The notes under the pieces were generated by a model. It was not told the origin of the DNA and searched no databases. It saw only the letters and a program-made list of their open reading frames with translations. The translations under genes and the position numbers were made by a program. Positions 1 through 10,021 of a DNA stretch of 24,318 bases are shown piece after piece; positions within the stretch are counted from its first letter, which is position 1, and the number at the start of each line of letters is the position of its first letter. The stretch is from Hemicentrotus pulcherrimus (lineage: Eukaryota; Echinodermata; Echinoidea; Camarodonta; Strongylocentrotidae). The stretch spans positions 49,882 through 74,199 of the forward strand of contig BEXV01000566.1 of NCBI GenBank assembly GCA_003118195.1, read 5' to 3'.

Positions 1-71
1 TCTCTTTCTCTTTCTCTTTCTCTTTCTCTTTCTCTTTCTCTTTCTCTTTCTCTTTCTCTTTCTCTTTCTCA
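1..71. repeat. Hexamer microsatellite (TCTCTT)n
   Basis: The window opens with about 11-12 nearly perfect copies of TCTCTT, a pure pyrimidine strand, before the sequence becomes unique at CACTGATTCC. Pure polypyrimidine/polypurine tracts can adopt triplex (H-DNA) structure and often stop assemblers. The array is cut by the window edge, so its true length is unknown. Confidence 0.97.
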
Positions 72-935
72 CTGATTCCCACGCACTATAATTCTTTCCA
101 ATTGCTACTAACGTTTCACGTCCGTATTTCAAGTGCATTCTCAATCATAAACTTTGAAACTTGCAGATGATAAATCCTTAATTTTTGATATTATCAAACA
201 TATTGATGGAATTAATCTTTTTTCTCACAATTTTCCTCTCTCCCTCTCTCTAACATTTGTTTCTCTATTTTTTTCTATATCACTCTCTCTGTCTTGGGCT
301 GATTCGTACATACACCCACATACACTAGCGCATGCGCACTCAATTAAAAATTACACATTCAAATAGTAATGTGTACTACAAACAAACGTGTGATACTAAC
401 ACACCTCACACACACACTTACACACCCATGTACAATCTATAAAAATAAATTCTTCATTTGGTTGATGACCGTCTAAGGGTATATTCGAAATGTACACAAG
501 TTTGAGAAAGATCACTCTTTTTTTCAAATAAAAAGAAATGCGATCAAAAAGGTGATCAATTTGCCATATTATCGGCGTTAAATTGCGTCTTTATCGTTTA
601 AGAAAAGTGTTGCGACACCATTTCCAGAAGACACTTCTGTGTCCTCGAGATGCCACTTGGTCGTTTTTAAATTCTGCGGGATCTATATTTTTTACGGGCA
701 ATGAATTTAGACGACCGGTGAATTTATGATGGTAGGATTATTTTTATGAGAGTTCTATCAAGGTTATCAGGTTGATGATACATAAATGTAACTGCCCATA
801 CCAGTGGCCACGACGACACAATAAGTATATCTTCCGATATGATGATACCAAGAATGGTTTTATTTACCCGTGGTAGCCTCGTCGGTACATAAATTAATAT
901 GTGTTTTCCTGAAGGAACTGGAAACAAAGGATAAC
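72..935. other. Non-coding spacer with pyrimidine and CA-rich tracts
   Basis: No gene is supported here. A pyrimidine-rich run lies at about 233-294, and a degenerate CA-rich run (ACAC/CACA blocks) lies at about 390-428. Short open frames cover these low-complexity tracts and translate to Leu/Ser/Phe-rich strings with no recognisable domain. The rest is AT-rich unique-looking DNA. Confidence 0.6.
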
Positions 936-939
936 AAAT

Positions 940-1170
940 TACCCCAGTTCTTGCTATATACCGGGCCTTATGATAATATGAAGACGCTCAAAGATTCAAA
1001 GGACTTCTCCTTAGTTGGTATACCCACTTACGTCACGTTGATGGAGAATGATAGATGTAGATGAATGTCTTGCTTTTGAAGGACATAATTTACAAGACTG
1101 GGATTCGAACCCCATATTCCTTGTGATTCGAAGTGCAGTGAACTATCCACTAGACTACGACGAACCCACA
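940..1170 (-). mobile_element. tRNA-derived SINE, diverged, minus strand
   Basis: On the minus strand the element starts near 1170 with GGGTTCGTCG, then an RNA polymerase III A box (TAGTCTAGTGG, fits TRGYNNARNGG) and, about 35 bases later, a B box (GGTTCGAATCC, a perfect consensus match, near 1102-1112). The tRNA acceptor arms do not pair and the anticodon arm is poor, so this is a tRNA-like head and not a working tRNA gene. Downstream, the segment with GCAAGACATTCATCTACA and AAGTGGGTATACC resembles, from memory, the core that follows tRNA heads in SINEs of echinoderms and other marine invertebrates. A possible degenerate tail (GGTATATAG) lies near 955-965. The 3' boundary is uncertain, and no target-site duplication was identified. 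Confidence 0.72.
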
Positions 1171-1242
1171 TGAACTGTATAATCAACTATGAATAAAGCA
1201 TATAGAATTTGTACTCTGGTCTGGATTAAAGACTGGGTGAAA

Positions 1243-1298
1243 ATCATGGACCTATCTTAGTAGGTCCATGGGAAAATCAGGTGGTATAGGTCCATGAT
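1243..1298. repeat. Three-armed inverted repeat with competing hairpins
   Basis: ATCATGGACCTA (1243-1254) can pair over 10 bp with TAGGTCCATG (1261-1270, 6-base loop), or over a full 12 bp with TAGGTCCATGAT (1287-1298). The two pairings exclude each other. The unit lies about 75 bp from the tRNA head of the neighbouring SINE. It could be a remnant of a small palindromic transposon. No function is implied. Confidence 0.8.
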
Positions 1299-2153
1299 GG
1301 AAGTCACATCATTATGAATGCGATCTCATTAGGCTAACGTCACGCAGCTAGGAGGTACCGATTTAAGCGTGGTAAAATGTAATGAAATAAAATGAAATCT
1401 TTTCGAAACCACTGTCTCATCAAGAAGTCGCGTATTTCTTTCGTTCTTCCTTTCTTTATTCATGTATTCCTTTAATTAGCTGTTTATGCAATGTTTTTTT
1501 TATTAATTTCTTCATGTATTTGTACACATATTTATTTATCAATTTATTTAGTCTCATCTCAATGTATCGAATGTTTTTTTTTAAAATAATAAATATATCA
1601 GATACAGTCCGACGTAAGCTACAAAGTTAACTACTGCTATTAACTGACAGGTTACAACAACGTGTACCTTTTAACCGACTCAGCTGTTCAAGGCGTCATT
1701 AAAAATCTGTGTTTATAGTTTCTTTTTAAAAAATGGTGGGAATTGCCGAAACATAAACTTGTTAAAAACCACAGTAATTTGGTAAAATGATTTGGGGCAT
1801 AATATAGCAACAAGTATTTATTTGTTTGCTCCTGCCTCACGTTAGGAATGGAAACTTGCACATATTACATTATTTTGCTAGAATTGTTTCTATTAGAAGC
1901 GAGCGTTCTTAATAGCAAGTCCCATTTCTAGCAAGATTCGAATGACAATGTTATACTACTAAAATGCAAAAAAGGCTGCATAAATTTTAAAATGTTGCAA
2001 TCCCCAATTTGTGACCTCCATCCTAATTTACTTTTATATGATACTGAACAAACAGAACAGGAAAATAGAAGAAAATGGTCTCATTTCCGAATTCCATATT
2101 TCATTTGAGGTGGGTATGTTTCTGAGGTAAACGTACCGCTTAAAATACCACAT

Positions 2154-2174
2154 ACTTCTACTTCTACTTCTACG
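2154..2174. repeat. Short (ACTTCT)n microsatellite
   Basis: About three and a half copies of ACTTCT in a row, followed by ACGACGATAC. The array is short and ordinary, and it could be the A- or T-poor tail of an old retroelement, but no adjoining body was recognised. Confidence 0.8.
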
Positions 2175-2854
2175 ACGATACTCAGCAGGATCCATAAGTC
2201 AGGATTTAGTGCTGAGGAATAAAATATCTAGTTCTTGGTCTAGATGCTGGGTGGAAGCGCTCCCTTTCATACCAATGAACGTAAAGTGTGACCAGCAGAT
2301 AATTTGCCCCTAGGACTTTTAACTTAATTAATCATCGGTAGACCATCGTTTTTTCATCTATTTTCATGGTGTCTAGACTGCCCACCTTGTCCGTAATAAT
2401 TAAAACAAATAATTTATTATGATTCTGAGAATCTGACACAGGTATCCATCTTTAAATTTACCCAGCCCAACAAACAAAATTAATGTGTTATGCAACAACA
2501 AAAAATGTCAACGTTTGCATTTAAATAGACCCCAATTCTTATTGTGATGATCAGACAATGATTTTACATGAAACCTATTATAAGTAATTGCAAAGATCTT
2601 TCTGGAAGCAACATAATAATACGTGTGTCAAACATACCGCCCAATTATGGCCTTGATCGCGATTTCCCCCTTTTTAAATAGAAATTTAAACGACAAAAAC
2701 ATTTTTCTATTCATTTCTATTGCGCATGTGTTAATTTCTTTTCGGTCACATCATAATCCTTATTTCTAAGAGTTAACCGTAATGCCACTTATTTATTTCA
2801 AATCCAAATCAAATCTAGCAATGTGTTACATGTTTGTGTCCACAGCGGCGCTTT

Positions 2855-2874
2855 GTGAAATTATATAATTTTAC
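2855..2874. repeat. AT palindrome
   Basis: AAATTATATAATTT (2858-2871) is a perfect 14-bp palindrome. The arms extend outward to 2855-2874 with G-C and T-A pairs and one G-T. It could extrude as a cruciform or be chance in AT-rich DNA. Confidence 0.75.
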
Positions 2875-3084
2875 GTTTAATCGCTATGACTTAATATGTT
2901 CCTTTTTTTTGTGTGTGGGTCAATTAATAACTTCTATGTTTGTGGTGATTACTAATCCGATGTGAGCAGGCTCATGATCTAACAAAGTAACGAAAACGTT
3001 AATCTAAAAGCCGTCCAAGATTTAGTGAACTAAGTTGATTACACCTCAGCCACGACGTACTAAAACAAACGATATGTTTCATGA

Positions 3085-3115
3085 TGACTTACAAGTATGT
3101 TCGATTGGTAAGTCA
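3085..3115. repeat. Hairpin, 8-bp perfect stem
   Basis: TGACTTAC (3085-3092) and GTAAGTCA (3108-3115) are exact reverse complements separated by 15 bases. The stem is too short for a microRNA precursor. Confidence 0.75.
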
Positions 3116-4020
3116 GCTGTAAACAATATTGATACCTTATCCCGTTGTACAAACAACTAACCACAATAGTATGAAGGGATTAATTTCTAACATGTTGAGA
3201 GAGGAAACGAACATTATAGTGATTACAAAAATTCAACGCGCATGCTAAAAATGCTATGTATAACTATTGCGGTGTCGCGATGACTAGAAAATAGCCTCCT
3301 ACGTGGAGAGGGAATAACATGAGAAGAGAAAGGAAAATATATTCCAGCCCCTTGATTATATGTCTGAGCCGCTACGCTTTAATTGATCTACTTAACTCAA
3401 GATTTAGGATAAGTCATCTTAATACTTTCATTTAAAATAGAATGAACGTGACCCCTGTTCGGAGGATTAGACTGACGATGTTACGGAAGCACATCGGACA
3501 TGTTTTCTAAATTTTAGATTTCTTTCTGCATACTTCAAGCATGCTATGTTTCCTGTTATGTGAAAGTTAAACAATTATAAATACTTTTTTTTAAAGTAGT
3601 TTATTTCACAAAGAAGGAATACAATTGCTAAGTCCGTTACCCTTTGAATAAGACAAGTGTGGGTTGGCGTTTGGAACTACACCATTATCTTTGATCTTTA
3701 ACTTTCGAATTTTGAAAAATTCATTTCCGTGACGAAATTAATACGAGCTTCAAATAATCAATAAACAGGTAATTTACGTCAACCATAGTATATTCGGTGT
3801 AGTCTGTTTTTCATTATCTCGTAATCAGTTACAATGTGAATGTTTGTAATGTTAGAAATAAAGAATGAATATTTGAATAGCCATTTTACAGAAATGTACA
3901 TCTATTGCGGGTGCACCCAATACAATCAACCGTCCTGCATGAAAAAAGTAAGATGATATCAAACGTTTTGTTATAAGGTCACATGCATGTTCTCGTATTT
4001 TGTTGAAGGGAATAAATGCT

Positions 4021-4090
4021 CACGTGACTCGTCAAATGTTCCCGCCATTCGTAAGAAAGTATGATACCCACGTGACTCGTCAAATATTCC
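4021..4090. promoter_or_regulatory. Duplicated E-box module (CACGTGACTCGTCAAAT)
   Basis: A 22-bp block starting CACGTGACTCGTCAAAT occurs at 4021-4042 and again at 4069-4090, with a single difference (G versus A at position 18) and a 48-bp period. Each copy contains the palindromic E-box CACGTG, in the first copy as TCACGTGA, the preferred form for MiT/TFE-type bHLH-zip factors, plus a CGTCA half-site for bZIP factors. A partial third piece (ATGACTCGAA) follows at about 4105-4115. The intervening 26 bp are unlike each other's flanks, so the duplication is not a simple clean tandem. A regulatory role is an inference from the motifs and their preservation. A minus-strand 123-codon open frame crosses the block, and in it the repeat reads FDESRE/FDESRG, but no known protein is recognised. 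Confidence 0.55.
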
Positions 4091-4237
4091 TTGACGTCTT
4101 CCCGGATGACTCGAACTGTCATGAGAAAGGAAAAAGAGGTTGATTTCGATATCAGCCTCCTTTTCTTTTCTCGAACAAAGGCGGTTCCCCCAAATGTTTC
4201 CTCTGATTTCAGCCCTCCGTGTCTTTGCCCCATTCTC

Positions 4238-4256
4238 CAAAGGCTTCCCGCCTTTG
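4238..4256. repeat. Hairpin, 7-bp perfect stem
   Basis: CAAAGGC (4238-4244) and GCCTTTG (4250-4256) pair perfectly around TTCCC. The arm CAAAG also matches the core bound by TCF/LEF factors, and a further ACAAAGG lies upstream near 4176-4182. A regulatory role is possible but not shown. Confidence 0.7.
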
Positions 4257-4312
4257 CGAGATGTAACTGGATATTGATGCCCTAATCCCACCTTAATAGA
4301 TCTTGAATTTAT

Positions 4313-4331
4313 CGCGAATCTTCGCGAAGAT
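4313..4331. repeat. Overlapping CGCGAA palindromes
   Basis: ATCTTCGCGAAGAT (4318-4331) is a perfect 14-bp palindrome. Overlapping it, CGCGAA (4313-4318) pairs with TTCGCG (4321-4326). Symmetric sites of this kind can bind protein dimers. The patch is CpG-richer than its surroundings. Confidence 0.7.
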
Positions 4332-4342
4332 GAAATCGTCAT

Positions 4343-5496
4343 GGGTTTTAGAGTGTCACGACGTGGAGGCGGGTGACAGCGTATGTGTCAGGATGTAGTC
4401 TTTCTTTACCAGTCTCGTGAGTTAAAAATGGTTGACTTAGATTATCATAATGTATTCAAATATCACTAAACTAAATGCGCGACCAATTTAGGAAATAAGT
4501 AACTCAACTGAGAGGTTTTAGACACGCAGAGTTCTCAAGACGTTCGGAAAACGTACCGATGACGTTAAAATGTTTGTAGAACGTATAGAACGTGTATCAA
4601 GAACATTTGCTATGTTCCCTCTGTTTGTGATATGAAAAACACATTTTCAGAAGCTATCTTATGAAAATATATCTCATTTGTAACGGAATTGATAAATCAG
4701 CTCCTCTCAAAATTACCATTCATGAATTTGAAAGAGATATTTTTAAGCGTTCTCTACAAACTAACAATGAAAACGATGGGTTAACCACGCATATCGTACC
4801 TATTGCCCATAAATAACAGTAATCGGATAATGCATGTTCATGCAGTATTAAACGGAAGTTAAAATTTGTACTAATAAATCTGATTAACCAGGAAACTTCA
4901 ACATGAAAACTATTAATATAGAGGGCCCTGTAATTACCATTACCCCAGCAAATGTCGGGTACCCTTTTCAACCTGGGTGGAGAGTGGCAAATGTGAATAT
5001 TTATCTTGACAAAAATCAGTAAGTGCCGGACTAGAAACTGTACCCTTTTACCCTTGGAATAAGAGTCCAGTGAGTGAACCACTACAACGCGACACTTCAA
5101 GGGAAAAGCACCTGTCTTAATAGGGTTCGGGTGTTAAAAAGCCACGCCCATCACTCCGGTACAAGAAGTGTTCTGATTCCGGCTCGCACCCCTAATTACA
5201 ACCATAACACCCCGCTCTCTAGACCCTTCCGAGATCGAGCTGCCCATGGGACACATCTAAGATCTATCCAAATTTCCTTTGGCTCAAGAGACAGAGGAAG
5301 TAGGAAAGTTATGCAGTTTAGCATTATGGTTAGGCTGCTTTTTGATCACAATACATTGTCTGAATACACATACGTTCCCCGTCAAAATCACTCTTTTTCT
5401 TCTTTCGATTTTGCGGTTTTGAAATTACCGACCTCTTTGCAGTCTTCATTTATATATGTAGGGTTTTTTTTTTTTTTTGTATTTTTATTCCTCTAG
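4343..5496. other. Non-coding spacer with a GC-richer patch
   Basis: No gene is supported. Several ACGT-containing words cluster at 4545-4600. A patch at about 5140-5260 is richer in C and CpG than its surroundings. Two open frames of 126 and 140 codons exist (minus 4720-5100 and plus 5074-5496), but their translations show no domain, and the second runs into a Phe homopolymer encoded by a T tract. Both are judged chance frames. Confidence 0.55.
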
Positions 5497-5629
5497 CAAT
5501 CTGTCTCATCCTCCCTTCAAATCTCTTTCTCTCTTTCTCCAACCAATATCTGTTTCATTTTCCTTGCTCCAACCTCTCATTCTCTCTCTCTCTCTCTCTC
5601 TCTCTTCATTTTCTTGCACCATTTTCCAG
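5497..5629 (+). repeat. Polypyrimidine tract with (TC)n core
   Basis: This is almost pure C/T, including an uninterrupted (TC)n stretch at about 5580-5605, ending in TTTTCCAG at 5622-5629. On the plus strand it mimics an intron 3' end (polypyrimidine plus AG), but no open coding exon follows. It is most simply a simple-sequence expansion, and could form H-DNA. Confidence 0.85.
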
Positions 5630-5697
5630 CTGTAATTGTTTCTAACCACTCGTTTGCCTTTGAACTTTTGCACGGAGAGTTACGATCGATAACACGT

Positions 5698-5806
5698 CAC
5701 GTGCTAGCTACTACCCAATCAGGGCCATCGTGTGAGGAACATGGATTCTGAGTAGCCGGTCAAAGCCAATCAGGACTACCGTTCTAAGTGCATCGCTCTT
5801 GATTGG
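5698..5806. promoter_or_regulatory. CACGTG plus three CCAAT boxes
   Basis: An E-box CACGTG lies at 5698-5703. CCAATCAGG occurs at 5715-5723 and 5766-5774 (51 bp apart) on the plus strand, and an inverted CCAAT (ATTGG, 5802-5806) follows. CCAATCA is the standard binding word for NF-Y, and multiple phased CCAAT boxes are a known feature of proximal promoters and some enhancers. The flanks of the first two boxes are loosely alike (TAGC before, ACC/GCC after), hinting at an old 51-bp duplication. No clear TATA box, start site or downstream gene can be tied to it, so promoter activity is inference. Confidence 0.5.
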
Positions 5807-6247
5807 CCAATACTGAAAGGGTTGCCTTGTATCCCTCCCAAAAAATCATAATATCAATATTTGATAGTAACAATGATCGACACCCCCTTTTATTAGATGG
5901 TCATAAGGGACGCCCAACTATAGCCCATGGTGGAATATGTTTCGTTACCTCTTGAAATTACAATATATTTTATTCCTGATCAGAAGATAAAGACTTAATT
6001 CTATCAGGAATAAATCACATTTTCCTCAATCAATTCATTAAAAGAGTTAAACAAAGCTTAAATCATTTTTTTGTGACAACGGTGTATTAGAGATGAATAT
6101 CGTGAGAATGGGTTAATATTAGCCGAGGACCGTTTTACGCTTATTAGAGGTCCATCTAATCAATCGAAATATTGCAGTCGGAAAAATTTCACCATCCCCT
6201 TACAACCTTGTATCAGTCTCTGTATTTATGAATAAACATTGAATGAC

Positions 6248-6269
6248 TTTTTTTTTGGGGGGGGGGTGG
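6248..6269 (+). repeat. Poly-T/poly-G junction
   Basis: An oligo-T run passes directly into ten G's, then TGGG. Runs of G like this can stack into quadruplexes and are prone to length error in sequencing, so the exact length should be treated with care. Confidence 0.85.
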
Positions 6270-7309
6270 GATGGATGGTTTGAGTGCGAACAAATAAAAA
6301 ACTAGCGAATAACAAAAGAATAAACGAGAAAAAAAGCTTTGTGTAGGAAAATGAAAATAACCAACAACGGTTATAAAGGTAATGTTACTATAGATTGTTT
6401 TTCTATGTCTGCATAATCAACCAATGTATTTAGGCACGGTATTATTTTCATAGTAACAATCTTGATGACGATTTCGTTTTAATTCTTTTTTTTAGATCGA
6501 TGTTAACTTCTTCATGTTCTTTAATGTCAGTTTGACTCTTCCTGCAGTTTCCAATCACCCTAAAGTCATTTGCTTTATTAAGTACGAGATCCCCTCGTTA
6601 AAAGCTCGTTAATTTCCCCAAATTACAAGAATAAATAGAAGAAATTATATCCATTTCAACATCTGTGAGATATAGAATCTCGCTTCAAAATCAGGCGATA
6701 GACAAGATATGTAGAACCGGAAACCAAACACAAAATTAATGTAGAAAAAAAACCTGCACATTCTCTGAACATCTCAAATTCTCATTTTCATTCTCTGTCT
6801 CGGATGACATGGCGGATAAGAATGGAAGAGCATGGTTTCCTAGGTACACTCCCGTTTACAATTTCATCCTAATTGCAGCCATGATTTGTGTATTCAAGGC
6901 GAACGTTGCCTTAATAAAAGCCAAATTTAGTTAAAATGTCGAGTTGGTGTAAGTAAAATGCGCGCTAGTTTCTCCCACATGCTCCGGGCTTTGTATACAG
7001 AACGCACACCCATGTATCGCCGCAGTGACCAAAAACGCCGTGTTTGCGTGTACACGTACCCATCTCGAATTTCCCGATGTTGCGTTTCTCGCGCGAGAAA
7101 ATAAGCTCAATTTCTTAAGTCGTCTGAAAAGGTTGGCGGTAGGCCTGCGTTTTCGCCCTGCTACAGGCGGAATTCCCCCCTCCACCTTTCAGGAGAGGCA
7201 AAGAAAGATCTAGCATGACTCATTATCCCTCTATTAATCCGCTTTTCTGTCTCAATTATTGGAGCTAGTATTACATACAACGGCGAACTTGGAGGTTTTC
7301 TTTCTCTCG

Positions 7310-7355
7310 TATTTTTTATGAAGTTGTGGATGTAGGCGTGTTATTTTTTATGAAG
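7310..7355 (+). repeat. Two-copy direct repeat, 32-bp period
   Basis: TATTTTTTATGAAG occurs exactly at 7310-7323 and 7342-7355. The sequence after each copy is only loosely similar (GTTGTGGATGTAGG versus CAGTAAATGGTGTAAGG). This is a short decayed tandem duplication. Confidence 0.75.
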
Positions 7356-7810
7356 CAGTAAATGGTGTAAGGTTCTGCCTCTCTGTTACTTGAATTTCAA
7401 GTTAGGGGAATAATTTCAACGTTTCGTTGGAGTGGTTTTTATTCGAGGTGAATCGACATCTAGAGAGTGGCCAAGGTTACCAAGCAATCGCAATGTCTTA
7501 ATGATGATTAATGAGACTTTTATTGGAGTCAAATTCAGTTTCCATTGCTAATAATGATAATGTTTTTTTTTAAAACTCATAGGAGTTTAACGTCCGTTTT
7601 CAAATGAAGACAAATCTTGAAATCCATGAGCTTAAAAGTGATTTTGTTTTGTTTTTATTTAATTTATTCTTTTCCAGATATTCTGTTATTAATTTCTTCC
7701 ATCGTTTGATTTGTCTTTTTCATATCAACCAATTGTTCTGTTTCCGTTTTATATTGACTTGTAATGCCCTTCTCTTTGTTCTGTGTTAACTTTGTTGCTA
7801 CTTTTTAATC

Positions 7811-7912
7811 TCCTCTTTACACCCACCCACCCCCTCCCCCATCTCTCTCTCTCTCTCTTTCTCCCTCTCTCTCTTTATCACTCTCCCTCACTCTCTCCAT
7901 CTCTATTTATAT
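7811..7912 (+). repeat. Pyrimidine-rich simple repeat tract
   Basis: A nearly pure C/T stretch with (CT)n blocks (7842-7875) follows a short ACCCACCCACC run. An overlapping open frame rich in Leu, Pro and Ser is an artefact of this composition. Confidence 0.88.
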
Positions 7913-9715
7913 TACCTATTATCCTATTTATCCCCTTCTATCACCGTCTCCTTCTCTATATTTTAAATGCGACTTTCCCTCTTTTCGTGTTCCCTGTCTT
8001 TGTCACGTCAGACATAATAAGTATGAACAAATGATTAGTAATACAATATGCATCAGTTTTATCAACTTCTTATAACAACTTACATACAGGTATTTCAATG
8101 ATATACCTGGCAATCGTATTATCGTATTGTATTAAAACAATCCCTGTTTGAACAATTATGACCCTTTTCGTATCTTGCTGCCTCTATCGCTTTTAATACT
8201 ATTTCATTTAGGATTTGAAGATGGTCATTTCGAAAGACACAATTGAATACAAATGTGTTTGAAAGAATGTCCTAAGCTCGGCTAAAGCCGGGAAATAGTT
8301 CCATTCGGCGCCTTTGTCCTTTAAATTAAACATCCATCTTTTAGTTGTTTGTTTTTTCATTTATCATTGTAGATTTCCAAAAATGAATAAACACTTGGAG
8401 AAGTTGTTCAAAGATTGTATTAGTCATACAATGTCACTTTCTTGTAATGAGACGATAAGCATGAAAAGCAGAAATGAAAAACAACATTTAACGAAAAAAA
8501 GAAGTGCAATGTTTCATTTTTTAAATTATTTCCTCAGAGCGCCCTGAACCTGATTTTAGAATTACTCCCCGCCGTTGAAAATTTTTCGTGCAGATTATGA
8601 TCTGAAATTAATTGCCGTTCTTTGGGAGTTGTATCCGTTGAACCAGTGTCAAAAATAAATTAATAGACGGTGGGACAGACCTTTGGCTCCCTGTTTCACG
8701 AAGAAGAAAATAAGGAGAGAGTTAAAATTAAAGATCAATGCGCGCGGATTGCTTTGGCGTCGAAAATCGAGGTAACTCCCCAAAGAACCGTTCTTAAAAG
8801 CATCTCCGAGCAGTCAGCTTTCAAAGTGGTCACATGTAATAGTGATCGAAAGAAGAAGAAGAGAGAAGGTGGATAAGGCTAGAAAGTTTGAACAAACGTG
8901 GTTGTGTACATACGAGCGAATTCTGGGAGCAATCCGTTACCCCCTTTTCCGGAGTCAAGGGGGTGCAGTTTCCCTCCCCGCGGGACCACCCGTCACCGGG
9001 AGTAGCCCTTGCTCGCACCCCTCTTAAGGAGCCGTGTCAATATGTTCCGCGTCCCTTAGCACACAAACACAATTTCTCCCATAGATTATTCTCATGGATC
9101 CATATCATTTAGCAGAGGCTCTCACTCCGACACTGCAATTTGTAATGAGAAATAAAACTTATGCACGTGTCCGTATACCAGGTAGTCTGGTGGAATGTCA
9201 GTGGTGGAGTGTGTGTCTTTGTTGATCACAGAGAGAGTTCTGCAGTGTGAGAACATCACACTCTGTTTGATCAATAAGTAGATCATTCAAACACAAGAGC
9301 AATTTACAAATCTCATCCCGATGCCCGGAAAGAGATAGTGAGAGAAGTAAAAGAAAAAGAAAGTCTTTCTCTTCAAATTTCGGGATCAATATTTTCTTTC
9401 CTCTTGCATTGTTTAAAAAACTCAGTACTTGCTCTCGCGAAGATACCTTCGTAGTAAAGGCTAGGGGAGAAACACAGATTAAAATTCTTCTAAATCTACA
9501 AAGGCACATGAATGTAATATGGTTTATAACTATTTGTATTCAACAACTCATTTCCTTATTTCAGATAAACTTATCATCGTCACTGAAATGGTATTATTGT
9601 TTAATTGATAGTAATGCACATTTAATTTCCTATGGATGATCCATAGCAAATTGGATCGTTGGTATTATTTTGGGTCGATTTTTTTTTTATAAGCATTGTT
9701 ATCAAACATAACACG
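7913..9715. other. Non-coding spacer with a GC-richer patch
   Basis: No gene is supported. The stretch around 8925-9050 is richer in C, G and CpG than its AT-rich surroundings and contains several C runs. Overlapping open frames there in both directions give no recognisable protein. An odd palindrome made of CTATGGAT and ATCCATAG around one G lies at 9630-9646. A small purine-rich stretch lies at about 9330-9362. Confidence 0.5.
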
Positions 9716-9719
9716 AACA

Positions 9720-10021
9720 GGGGGGTGTTTCACAAAGATGCTAAGTTGAACTTATCTCTAAGTTGGACTTAACTTTTATGGAAAGCCGTTAGCAGCTATG
9801 AAAATATTTTGTAAAAGGTTTTTTTAAAGGCATAAAATGTTGAATCAAATCATTCATATTTTCTTTTATCACGGAGATCTCATGTGGTCGATGTGGAATT
9901 TTTAAAAAGTCTAAAATATTTGAATTTTATATTATATTTTAAGGCTACAAAATGGTTCTCCATAATTTTTAAGTCCAACTGAGAGTTAAGTTCGACTTAA
10001 AATCTTTGTGAAACACCCCCC
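9720..10021. mobile_element. MITE with ~57-bp terminal inverted repeats
   Basis: The element is bounded by GGGGGGTGTTTCACAAAG at the left and its reverse complement at the right. The terminal inverted repeats run about 57 bp each, with roughly nine mismatches. Total length is 302 bp, the interior is AT-rich with no open frame, so it is non-autonomous. Within the left arm the motif CTAAGTTGRACTTA occurs twice (9741-9754 and 9758-9771, 17 bp apart), and diverged versions appear in the right arm. Such subterminal repeats are typical transposase-binding or hairpin-forming sites. Target-site duplications are not evident (ACA left, AGA right), so the superfamily cannot be assigned. From memory, ends of this type are common in echinoderm genomes. 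Confidence 0.85.

Larger units (their letters stand above)
1299..3970. other. AT-rich non-coding spacer, no gene seen
   Basis: No open frame of note, no exon-like signal and no recognisable RNA gene is visible across about 2.7 kb. It contains a short (ACTTCT)n run near 2154-2174, a near-perfect AT palindrome (2855-2874) and an 8-bp-stem hairpin (3085-3115). Oligo-T runs are frequent. Composition is typical of animal intergenic or intronic DNA. Confidence 0.6.
5830..7810. other. Non-coding spacer, no gene seen
   Basis: About 2 kb without a supported gene. It includes a poly-T/poly-G junction at 6248-6270, where T's are followed directly by ten G's. A small CpG-richer patch lies at about 6950-7200, where two opposite-strand open frames overlap with no recognisable product. 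A 14-bp direct repeat lies at 7310-7355. Confidence 0.55.

Noticed and set aside
1090..1170. A functional tRNA gene on the minus strand
   Set aside because: A and B boxes are present, but the acceptor arms do not pair, the T stem holds only about three good pairs, and the anticodon arm is poor. A SINE head explains it better.
3971..4342. 123-codon minus-strand frame as a gene
   Set aside because: No recognisable domain, it overlaps duplicated E-box DNA and hairpins, and opposite-strand frames are also open. The FDESRE/FDESRG repeat simply translates the DNA duplication.
5074..5496. 140-codon plus-strand frame as a gene
   Set aside because: Ends in a Phe run encoded by a T tract, has no recognisable domain and no supporting context.
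5600..5629. Splice acceptor after the polypyrimidine tract
   Set aside because: The sequence matches an acceptor in form, but no coding or otherwise exon-like sequence follows, and C/T tracts are common here as simple repeats.
8925..9050. Homology between the GC-richer patches at 8925-9050, 5140-5230 and 14165-14290
   Set aside because: Shared words such as CTCGCACCCCT and GCAATC near C runs are short and not collinear. They probably reflect shared composition.
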